From positions 12,176,501-12,240,500 of the forward strand of contig NC_044578.1 of assembly GCF_901933205.1 (NCBI RefSeq): 64,000 bases of DNA, written 5' to 3'. The position numbers and the translations under genes are program-made. The notes beneath the pieces are model-generated. The model did not search any database. It was not told where the DNA came from and worked only from the letters and a program-made list of their open reading frames with translations. How positions within the stretch are numbered: the stretch's first letter is position 1; every line of letters begins with the position of its first letter. This DNA comes from Camarhynchus parvulus. Lineage: Eukaryota > Chordata > Aves > Passeriformes > Thraupidae. This document shows positions 38,655-49,088 of this stretch, piece by piece.

Positions 38655-41600
38655 GTAAGTGTCAGATTGCTCAGGTTAAATGGACACATTTTCATCAGTT
38701 TGTTTTCATAATGAAAGTCCCTCTCTCTGCACAAAGGGAAATTATAGATGACTACCTACAGAAGTAGTGGTAAAGTCAGAATGGACTGAAAGTTGACCAC
38801 CCTCTGAGTCTAAGATTTTCAAAATTTGTGACCTAAATCTCAGCTGATGGGTTAGGAAAGTGTCTGATACTGTTTCCGAGCTGATGGCAGAGTTTCTGAT
38901 TGCTCAAGAGAGAAGCAAACAAAGGCAGCCAGACAAAATATTTGCTGAATGAAGGACAGAAATGCTAAGAAAGAAATTGCATTTCCTAGCTCAAGACAAG
39001 CTTTGTAAATGTATAAGGGAGAAATAAAAACTAAAGTAGCTCTATGACTTTGTTCTTTTATTTGCTGTCATGACAGCACTCCTCTTTTTCAGATCCCTAC
39101 TTTCTATACTCATGGACATGCTCCTTCTTGTCCTTCAGAGTGATGCTCTTCACCTTGACTCCAGAGCTGCCTGGCCACTGTCTATTTACAAATATTCCCC
39201 TCTTGACTTTCCTTTAGACTATTTTATTTCACGCACACACACTTTTTCATGTTTTTTTTTCTTTGCTGACACTTATAAAACATGAATAATGTTAAACATG
39301 AATATGTTAAAAAGCATAAGAAAGGTGAAAAAGAAGTGGCTAACAGAAAAACCACAGGAGATAAACTGGATGGGAACAGGCTGAGCTTTTTGCAGTGATT
39401 GTAAGACTGTAAACTTTTTCCATACAAAGGATCTGTAATAAAGCTTACAAACATCTTAAAAGTGCACAAATAAGAGAATCCTTCCCTGACAGATAAAAAT
39501 TAGTACAGTGGTTAAATGGTATCTCGCTGTAAAGCATAGCCTTCAATATCTGAAATATTTACCTAGAGCTCATTGTAGTCAAAGCACAGAAATTAGAAGT
39601 TCAACAACTGTCTTAAAATTGACCTAACTTACCCTCAAGAAAAGCTAATTTTTATCTTAGAAATACTCATTTATTCTTTCTAGTTTTGAGTGGAGTCTGG
39701 TTAGCTAACTCAGAGATATCATTCCAGAACTGAAAATCAGACAATGTGATATCTTCAGGAGAGGATTTCTCCAGCCACAGATGTAGCAAAACCAAGGTAG
39801 TTTGACAAGGTATTTTGAAAAGGAGAGGAGGGACAACCCCGGCCTTCCAGAGAGCACTCAAAATACCTGCAATGCAATAAACACAGGGGAGAGATATGCA
39901 GTGTGAGTGAACACATAAAGGTTTTGGAATGGCAGATTCATACTGACTTTTCCTTAATAGTCTATTAAGCATATGGCTTTGGCTATCTGATTTTAAAAGA
40001 GAATTTGGCTTCCTCTGTCCACAGGTCAGCACATGTGGAGGAGTAGCATACCATAAGGAATTTGGAGGCAAAGATTAGTGGTCAGAGACTGGTGTGAAAA
40101 TGATAAGGTCTGAAATGATTTCTCTCTTTTCATGATCTTTTCACTAGATGTAGGAAGTAAGCTGACAGAAATGTCTGCCCCACAGATCATTAGGAGAACC
40201 TATCCAAGCACACAGGCTCCAAGACAGGAGACACAGCAGGAGCCTTCCTGGGGCTTCAAACACGGATTTCTGTTGCAAGACATTGCTACAAGAGGCATCC
40301 AAAAGAAATGTAACTAAAACCTACAGGATAACCCAGCTTAAATGATTGGAAATATCAATAAATTCCTAGTAGCATATTACACATGTACTGGGTGTTTATA
40401 TCAAGTCATAATGGCTTCTCTCATCAGGAAGATTTATTTCTTTCAGAGTTTATTATAACTATTTTCAAAAGAACACTTTACAAGAAACACAAATCCTCAC
40501 TTTATATGGAAAAGGTCTTTTAATTTGGGTTTTTCATTGTTTTTTCTTTATTTTTTCTGTGCCCCCCCTCCAACCCTCTCTGCAACCTCCTGAATGGAGC
40601 AGCACTGAGCAGTGCAGTGAACCTGAACAATCAACACTGGAATCTTGTTCAGGTTAAATATGAAAATTCAAAACCAATTAGGTGACATCTGGGAAAGAAA
40701 GAGGGATGGGAAGCGAATATGTGGAATCAGCTGTGATGGTCAAGTGCCCTTTAGCTCATTCTCCAGTGTGTCTTGCATGACTGTCAATGAAACTACAGTG
40801 TGTTTTGCAGTGTGTTCCCGTTGAACCACAAGGTAGGTTAGTATTTGTGGAGCCTACAGTGCATATATGTATACATGCCATGAATCCAAGCATAAAAATT
40901 ATGTTTTTGTTATAATTCTCCGTTGAAAATGTAAGATACTACATATTGTATTATTTACCACATTTTTCACTTCAAGTGTACTAAGTGGATATGGTCCTTA
41001 CAATTTTATGATGTCTAGCAGCACATCAAGACTGGCATAAAAGTGTTCGGTGTGAAGGTTTTCATACCAAATAGCAAATCATAACATGTGTACATCGCAA
41101 GTGCTTTATTCATTTCCATGTTGGGGAACCAAATGTATATGCTTTTGTGAAGACAACTTTTTAAATTTCTCATGCCTATTGAAACCTTTTCATGTCTTCT
41201 AAGCAGACAATTAGGAGCTCACATATCTTTAAAAAGGCAATTAATTTGAGAAAATATAGTTCCCTCTTCAACCACATTGAGACTTCTTACTCCTGGGGAC
41301 ATCAGAGAGTTCTCACAGGCAGTGCCTGACCTCCAGGAGGAATTTCTCTGCAGTTGCTACCATTTGAAAGACTTTGTCCTGAAGCTTGATTTGGGACTGG
41401 TGCTTATCCTTCAGGCCATTTTTTTTATGCTTTCCACTACTTGCAGTAACAGCCTTGAGGCTTTTGGTCCTGGTCTAACTGCTGATCCATAGCTTCACAG
41501 GACTTGGCATCTTAGACACATCACCCCCCTTAATTCATCCTCAGTCTCAGACTACTTGCCATCTTTCCTCTGGATAAATAGCACTATTACATGAAAAATT

Positions 41601-42307
41601 ATCCTGACAAACTGTCAAGTGATATACACTGAAGAGCTTCTTCCATCCTACATTATAGCTAGGAGGAAGCCCCTGAGAAATCCATGTTGTCTCTATTTTC
41701 CTGCAGTACACCCCATAACCCAAAGCCAGACTGATCTTCTCTTCAGCAGGTCTGTATTTACTGGTAGAGATTTATTTTTTTTCTTTTCAGCCTCCTCAGA
41801 GGTTGGTGAGACTTTTATGGCACACTGCCCCCTGGTCTCAGTGCTCTCCAGTTGCTCCCAGTTCTTTGAGACAAATGAAATGGTGCCAGGTCTGAATAAG
41901 AGTCCTGAGGCACCTTGGCTTTCCAGATCAGCTTTTTTGAGCCTGACCCTTGACCTCTCCTAAAGCAGCTGGACCTTGCAAGTGAGCCTGCTTCCTTACT
42001 GGGAGGAAGCTCTGCTCTGTATGAGTCTCTCCTGCACATAATTGCTTTGGGCAAGGTCTTCCACATCACAGAGGGGCTGCAGAGGCCCTTTCTCCCTGAA
42101 TTTCAGCTGCTTATCTACAGAAACTAATGTGTAACAAAGAAGAAAATCAGAGGTAAAGAATGAAATTAAAGCCCCTCTCCAGAATGATGCAGACCTAAAC
42201 CTAGAGCTTGTGACATCCACAGGATAAACGTACCACCCTCTTTGATGGTGTTTTTTCTGTCAGCCCATGGAAGGAACTTCTTGTATTTCAACTTTTCTCT
42301 ACTTCTA

Positions 42308-42341
42308 CTTTTTTTTTGTTTTTTGTTTTTGTTTTTTTTTT
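42308..42341. repeat. Poly-T tract with G interruptions
   Basis: T runs broken by single G bases, ending TTTTCCAG. Simple low-complexity sequence in the proposed large intron between 38.65 and 45.26 kb. On its own it resembles a strong acceptor tract, but no open block with a donor follows. Confidence 0.75.
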
Positions 42342-43700
42342 CCAGAAGAAAAGAGCCATTTCTAAAATAAATTTTCATGTACAGTGGAATAGCTATATTT
42401 CTGAAAAAAAGTCATATAAATTAATGCATACTTCAAGAGTATGTGGAGGAGAAAATTCAACAAAACTGCTGCATTTAAAAACCTAACATTCCTCTACAGA
42501 CATATAGAAAAATCAGTGGAACAATTAACCACTAAGATTGTTAACTACTTTTGTTCCTTACTAAAAGTCAAAAAAGAAAGGCATCAAGCAGGCACTTGGC
42601 AAACCAATAGAAAAACAACTATATATAACATTGTGATTAAGCTATTAGTTCACTATAAAGTCTGAACATCAATAAACATTTCACATGTATAAAAACTCCA
42701 AATGTTAGGTAGTATTTAATAATGATCTATTTATCCATTCAATTCAGTGGGATTTTCTCCCCTCCTACATTTTAAGACAGTCTGTTTCCCTCAATTTATT
42801 CAAGTTATTTTCCCCCTTTTTACAGTCTAATAGCAAACGACTCAAAAATGTGATAATATATATTGAATCTCAATGGCACTGGTTATTTGTGGTCACTCAG
42901 CTGTATGAGGGGAGTCTGTTCTGTGCAGTCAGGCAGGGAATGAATCTGCACTCTCCCTGTGAGCACCTTCCCATGCAATACATAAACATTTGGCCTTAAA
43001 ACTTGCCTTCCCATGGGATATCGCAAAGAAAGGCATTAGCCCAAAGCGACTTCATGCACAACTGAAACAGATACCCATAGCTTTCTTATTTTGGAGTATT
43101 CTCTTGTGTTAGGAAAGAACACTTCTATTGACTAGATACACTGAAAAAGTAGAAGAGTGCATTGCAAAAACCATAGGAGGTAGAAGCATTCATCAAAAGA
43201 ATATAAAATGGCAGGAGACATACTCTTGCTGAGCTATTGGACTGTATAATTGTCCAGGGATTTCTGTACTGAAGCTTGCTGAAGTTTTTCCAGTGAAACA
43301 GTTTTTCCACCAGAAAATGATAATTTGATACATTTGAAACTATTCACAGCTGTACATCGATTTCTTGTAAATTCCAGATGGATCATGATTGAGACAACTT
43401 GCTGAGCTGGTATTTCCACTTGTTTTAATGTAACAAGAGTTGATACCAAGTGTTTCAAATTTTTACTTCTTGAAGTTTTGTAAGGAACCTAAACATTAAA
43501 ATTTCAACATCCCTTCTTTCTAAGGGTGAAAGAAAACTTTTTATTGTGTCAGCAACCTGTGTGGAAGGACCATTTCCCCCTGCCTTGAGGCCTCCTGGTG
43601 CTCTTGCAATCTGCTGAGGCCAACAGAGAATTTCCTTAGCAGCTCTCAGCCCTTCTCCAGTGCTTCCAACTATTCACTTTGTACCAAATCAGGGGGCACT

Positions 43701-43736
43701 GTGTATGTGTGTGTGCATGTGTGTGAGTGCACACAC
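43701..43736. repeat. GT-rich imperfect microsatellite
   Basis: Imperfect TG repeat (GTGTATGTGTGTGTGCATG...) ending in GTGCACACAC, which makes the right end self-complementary. Alternating purine-pyrimidine sequence of this kind can adopt Z-DNA or cruciform structures. Seen directly. Confidence 0.8.
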
Positions 43737-45261
43737 TATGAAACACTCTGAAGCTCGGATATTTTTTTGATCTTGCCTAAGCCAGAAAAGCCCACTTAAG
43801 CTATTCTGTTGCTCCACATACCTCCAAGTTTGGAAAAATCAAAACTTTGAGACTTCAGAATGTTGCAAATAGGTAGCTACCTTTTAATTCCTTCTCATAC
43901 ACTTATCCACAAGCCCTGATACTACCCGTGTCCTGTAGTCTCTTAAAGAGAAAGTATTATTGACCTTTCTGTAGGACAAATTCTCTAGATTCTTTGTTCC
44001 TCTCTTTTCTCTCACAGGTTTTCTGGCTTTCAGATTTGGCAAGTAGCTTACCAAAACAAACACTGCATGAATGCTGAAAGAACTGCATCTGATTAAATGC
44101 TCGATGTTAATTGTAATCCTATTTCATTTCTATTTTTAAACAGAAGAACAGAATAATCTCCATTTAAAGCTGACCTTTGAAAGCTACAATGCTTGACTTA
44201 TCTTGAGATAAAACTTTGTAGCTAGGCCTCTTTGCTGGTACATGACGCATCTGGCTCTGAGTGACAAGAGTGATTTAAGTTTAAGTAAGGTATGCTAAGA
44301 ACCACAGGTTAAATAAACTCAGGGTTTGTTAAACTTCATTGTTTGGCTTCATAGTATCTGCTTTTTTCCAAAACTGAAATACAGAGCAACTGTCTGCAGG
44401 CAGAACACTTCCACAGCCTGCTCCAAAACCACAAGCATTCTCTCAAGAAATTTCAGGCTTGCTCCACATACTTCTGCTGGTTTTGATACCTATATGGTCT
44501 ATAACTAATTTATACTTATTATACTTCCACTGTCAGCTTACCTGAACAGTGTTAAGGAAAATAACATACTGTACCACTGCACAGGTCTTGTCAATTAAAT
44601 GCAGAGAGCACTTATACTGAATCTGTATTCACAACCATATGGCTGAATTGAAAGTACACAGAAACTCTTAGGAATATGCTATGCTGCCTGTATGTGCCTT
44701 TACTCTGTGAAATACTTCAATATTGCAATAACATCTGCCAGCTGCAACTCACTGTGCTTCACATCCTTCACATCAAATCAAATGGCATAAATGTGTGGAG
44801 CCAGGACCAGTGTCAGCTATTACGTGTCAGTTTTTCCTAAGGGGACATACTGACAGACAACCAAAACTTTTCTTTAATATTTCTTATTGTGTTTCTGCTG
44901 TTGACAATACCCGTCATGTCACAATCATTCTTTGTTTGTGATGAGAAATAAAAATAAAAACGAAAGAACTTGGATGCTCATCTCAAATGTTTGGACTGAA
45001 TGAAGTTTGCTCATGTTTGGGTTACGCTTTGAGCAGTGGGTTGCTGTGGCGTGGTTGTGGAGTCAGGTTGGTCATTTGGGGCACGACAGGAACCCTAACT
45101 GAAAATATAAGACTCCCTTGCAAAAGTCTAACTCTTCATATGGACACAAACTCTCCTAATGCACCACACTGGCTGTGGTGGAAGGATGTCACAGATGGAA
45201 ATGTTCAGCCTGGATGAGCTGAGCATGCAAAATCTGGGTTTTATTTGAAATATCATTGCAG

Positions 45262-45486
45262 GGCAATGAAATGTGATAAAAAATACTTGTCATACCACAT
45301 TGGTCAAAGTCTCAGCTTCTCTGGTATAACAGCAAAAGAGAAGGCAAACAAGCAAGGAAAACTCCCAAGCTCAAGTGAGTCCTTCCCAAAATCTCAGCGT
45401 GGTTGTACCACAATGTGTTACAGAGGACCTAGTGCACTTGTGCCAGCAGTACAGACAGACTGCCTGTGTCCTGGGCAGCGGCTAAG
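45262..45486 (+). CDS. Candidate coding exon 3 of unidentified + strand gene
   Basis: The block follows the acceptor TTTGAAATATCATTGCAG and begins in phase 2, which fits the phase-2 end of the exon at 38654; the joined codon is AGG (Arg). It is open for 74 full codons and ends GGCTAAG|GTAAAC, a good donor, again in phase 2; the frame hits TAA just inside the intron. The product starts AMKCDKKYLSYHIGQS, continues through a Lys/Ser-rich piece, and has several cysteines near its end. No domain recognised. An internal alternative donor, CAA|GTGAGT at about 45374, would give a shorter exon ending in phase 1. An intron of about 6.6 kb separates it from the previous exon, in which I found no extra exon that fits. 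Confidence 0.42.
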
Positions 45487-47447
45487 GTAAACTTTATACT
45501 ATTAAACTGATAATATACCATCTTCACTTTGTGTACAGAATTGTGGTCACAGTGTAGATTAGGAATATTATTGCTTGAGAACCTCAGATCTATCCTCTAT
45601 GCTCTGACAAAATACAATTTTTCCTTCAGGGTCTGCTACGCAAATTGCTGGTTTTTAACCAGAGCTGCTAATATTTATATCACTTTAAACAAAAGTATTT
45701 TCCAATCAAACTCACAAAGGTGTTTGTTCAACATGACCTGCCTGATATACAGGATAATTAATCACTTTCTAGATCATATAATAAAATCCCCTTTTCTTGG
45801 CTGCCATTTCATTGTCTGTGCCTCAGACATTTTCCCTTCTCATTCCCATACATATCCATTACTTTCTGCCTCTGCTCTGAGTTTCCTCTTCAGTTTTCCA
45901 ACTTTATCCACTTGGCCAATGTTTTCCTTCCAAAAGAATGGGTTCTAGTGGTAGTTCCTTTCCATGCACTATACTCTTGATCAACTGTAGCCCTTGCTTT
46001 GCTCAGGAATTGCTGGGGAGACAGCTGGGAAGCCCAGACCGGAGGGTTTGAAACCACTGTACAATGGATGAAAAGAAAGAGAGAAAAGCAGTACAGGTGG
46101 GAGAAGCAAATGGGACTCATACCCTGATTTGGGAATGTAGGTGGGCATATAATGCTTTCTGTAAGAACGTGGAAACAATAAAACTGGTGGATGGGAGGAT
46201 TGGGCTGGATGAGTAGAAAGAAAGGACAAAGCCTCAGCTTTGTAGAGGTATTGCACAGAAATGGAAAGAAGGAAAAATACATCAAAATGTTCAAGTAAGC
46301 AGTACGAAACTTTAGGATTAAGCTTTGCTGATCCAAACTTCTAAACTATTGGAGGTTCAACCATCACTAATCTTGACCCTCTCCATTTATGAGAAAACAG
46401 GACCAAATAAAATCAGTTACAGGATTCTGGGCTACGGATATATCAAGTTATATCTCCTGTAACAAGATGTGGTGCACTGGCATGGACTGCATTTCAGCTG
46501 TAGTAGCAGTCAGATTTTTCCCCTGAATGTCACATCTTACTATAATTTACTATCTGGAAGACTTGTAATTAAAACCATATGCTTCACTTTTTTTTCCCCC
46601 TTTATTGTGCACATGAGGGATTCCACATTTCTATAAACTTTTCCAATTGTAAACTCATCTCTCTCTCTCCACTAACCTGTGGCCCAACTGCATGTAATAA
46701 GAGTAATTTGGAGAATTACATTTGGTTACACTCTATTGCTGTAATTTGCTTCTTTCCTCTAATGGTCTGAAGAGTACTGAGCTAAACCAGTTAATCTAAA
46801 ATAAGCTAAAACTGAAAGATACATTTTAGGAACAGGCAATTATATTATTTTAATTAATGCAACATCACTTTGCAGTAACTTATTTGGCTTTTCTAACAGC
46901 AATGTGCATTTTAGGACAGATACTGATCCCTTTGGTGATGCAGAGTACATGTAAACCTGTCACACCTGAGGAACTTTGATACAGAGAAATCCCTAATGGG
47001 ATTAATGCTGACATACCTGGCTGCATGCCACCCTCCTGCCTGCAGGTACATCTTACACAGAGTGACTACTGGAGTAAAGATGTGTCTGAAACATTCCTGC
47101 ATTTTGGCTGCTGTCAGATACCCTCCCAAGCCCCTGGCCCTGAGCAGCCTCAGGGACAGGCAGTGCAGCAGTGATGGGTACAGCAGGAATGGGTATAGCC
47201 CTGCTTCCCCAGGCACTGCCAACAGAACCAGCTTTTCTCATCCTGTGTGTTAAAAAGATATGGAACACCCCAGAAGGAGTCATAGTTTATCTGTGATTCA
47301 TTGGACTGCACAAAGAATTTGGGCATTTTTCCCACACTGAATGGCAGTCCCACTGGCTGAATTTTTGTCTGGATTACAGTCACTGAGAGGTTTTTTTTGG
47401 TTTTTTTTTGCTTTGGCATTTTGCTTTACACCCTATCCCTGTAACAG

Positions 47448-47544
47448 GAGCAGAAAGCTGTCAGGTAGGGCAGTGCAGGACACAGACATTGAAGAAATGA
47501 GGGTTAGACACCATGATTTAACACATTTTGATTCATTGCTGTAG
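47448..47544 (+). CDS. Candidate last coding exon with stop codon
   Basis: A textbook acceptor (TTTACACCCTATCCCTGTAACAG) precedes a block that starts in phase 2. It joins the phase-2 end at 45486 as CTA-AGG-AGC-AGA. Translation from the junction reads SRKLSGRAVQDTDIEEM and ends ...LTHFDSLL at TAG (47542-47544). A canonical AATAAA lies 46 bases past the stop, giving a short 3' UTR or the first of several poly(A) sites. The C-terminus is acidic then His-rich, with no domain or targeting signal that I recognise. The four joined blocks encode roughly 275 residues of a larger protein whose 5' exons lie upstream, possibly outside this window. Phase agreement at all three joints is the main argument. 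Confidence 0.42.
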
Positions 47545-47589
47545 CAAACTGCATCTCTCATCCCTGGACAACTTTCTCCCAGATGTCTC

Positions 47590-47595
47590 AATAAA
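47590..47595 (+). promoter_or_regulatory. Poly(A) signal AATAAA
   Basis: Canonical AATAAA 46 bases after the stop codon of the inferred last exon. It is followed within 30 bases by CATAACACAGG and then T/G-containing sequence that could serve as the cleavage region. The hexamer is common by chance; its position is what makes it credible. Confidence 0.4.
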
Positions 47596-47772
47596 GGCAT
47601 GGCCACATAACACAGGCTTTTACCACACTGTCTCAGTCTCTCTCATCAACAGATCCATGAGATGAGAGCCCTACAGAGGTCACAGCTAAACTTTATGGGC
47701 ACAGGACAAGGGCTGATGGCTCAGTCAGTGTAACCAAACCCCACTCCCTCTGCTCCCCTCTTGGGATCACAC

Positions 47773-48270
47773 CAGGAGTGCTACATCCCACTCTGGGGTC
47801 CCCAGAGCAGGAAGGACATGGACCTGTTGGAGTGAGTCCAGAGGAGACCATGAAGATGATTAGAGGGATTCTTCCAAGGAAAGGATGAGATAATTAGGAT
47901 TGTTCAGTTCAGTCTCAAGAAGGGTCTGGGGAGACCTTATAGCAACCTTTCAGTACCTAAACTGGGCCAATATGAAAGCTGGAGAGGGACTTTTCACAAG
48001 GGCCTGTAGTGACAGGACAAGTGAAAATGGCTTCACACTGAGAGTTGGTTTAGATTAGATCTTAGGAGCTAATTCTTTGCTGGGAGAATGGTGAGAAACT
48101 GGAACAGGTTGCCCAGAGAAGCTGTGGATGCTCCATTCTTGGAAGTGTTCAAGGCCAGGTTGGATGGGGTTTGGAGGAACCCAGTCTAGGGGAAAGTGTC
48201 CCTGCCTATGGCAGAGGGTTGGAACTAGGTGATATTTAGTGTCTTTTCCAGCCGATTCTATGATTCTATT
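47773..48270 (+). mobile_element. CR1 LINE 3' end
   Basis: 5'-truncated CR1 retrotransposon, younger looking than the copy at 15.7 kb. Landmarks in order are GAAGGACATGGACCTGTTGGAG near 47810, AGAGGAGACCATGAAGATGAT, GGGGAGACCTTATAGCAAC, AAAGCTGGAGAGGGACTTTT near 47975, and GTAGTGACAGGACAAG. These are followed by CAGGTTGCCCAGAGAAGCTG near 48105, TTCAAGGCCAGGTTGGATGG near 48150 and GGAACTAGGTGATATTTAG. It ends in two copies of the octamer unit (GATTCTATGATTCTATT), the diagnostic CR1 3' terminus. It sits about 180 bases past the proposed poly(A) signal of the upstream gene. Small deletions and substitutions make it non-functional. The left edge is approximate. Confidence 0.95.
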
Positions 48271-49052
48271 ACTTTAGTTGAAAGACACATATTTCAGAGA
48301 AGAATCTGTCCTTTCTAGTTTTGTCCCTCATCCACATCCAAAAGAACCCCTAAATCCACACGCTGGACAATTTTTCAAGAGGACACTGTTTACAGGTATG
48401 TTTACTGGAAACATTCCTTTCAAAGTCTTATTTTTATTGCTTAAAATAGTTTCTAAATTAAAACTTGAAGGGTAAGCCCCAAGAGCATGTAACAAAATAC
48501 TCAATAAACTAAAGCATTTTTGAGGTGGGAAAATAAAGATTTTTCTTTCCTGTCCTAAAACCTTTAAAAAAAGAAATCTAGTTTTGTTTTAATTAAAACG
48601 TTCTTTCCTCTGAAATATTCTCTGATATGGCAGTACCTACTTACCACTACGTTCCAAATACCAGAGTCATGGGCAATGCTGACATGAGGCATGCATTAAC
48701 CTGTGATGGCATTTGTATGACAGCTGAATTTGCATGAATTGCAAAAATGGAAAAACACTAGTGGAAAAATTAAAATTACCACTACAGAGAAAAATCGTGA
48801 TAGAGACATGTAAAGCTGTAAAATAAAAAGTGAGTTTACATCCACTTTTTGAGTAAGAAAAAAGAGTAAGGAGAGTATTACAGAATTTAGTATTTCAGAT
48901 TGAGATGTGCTTAGTAGCACTACCCATAATTCCAAAAGAACCTGCTCCTGTCTGTCATTCCTCATCCCACTCTAACGCTGCCTGACTGGGAAGGAATTGC
49001 TAAGGGTCAACAACCAGTGAGTAGGGTTGTTCTATAGACAACAGAAAACAGA

Positions 49053-49054
<2 letters not shown>

Positions 49055-49085
<31 letters not shown>
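49055..49085. repeat. (AT)n microsatellite
   Basis: Uninterrupted alternating AT run of 31 bases (15.5 units). It is long enough to be polymorphic in length and to extrude as a hairpin. Seen directly. Confidence 0.97.

Positions 49086-49088
<3 letters not shown>

Noticed and set aside
40132..40317. + strand frame after acceptor-like TCTGCCCCACAG inside the proposed intron 38.65-45.26 kb
   Set aside because: No good donor before its stop, and its phase-0 start does not fit the phase-2 end of the exon at 38654.
41270..42070. Suspected ERV or CR1 interior in a GC-richer stretch
   Set aside because: I could not match any block to CR1 reverse transcriptase, LTR or gag/pol text in either orientation.
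45529..45948. 139-codon + strand frame directly after the third candidate exon
   Set aside because: Lies past a good donor, is AT-rich with no CpG, and reads like intron.
45890..46336. 148-codon - strand open frame
   Set aside because: Hydrophobic, Phe/Ser/Pro-heavy reading typical of the antisense of A/G-rich DNA; no supporting signals.
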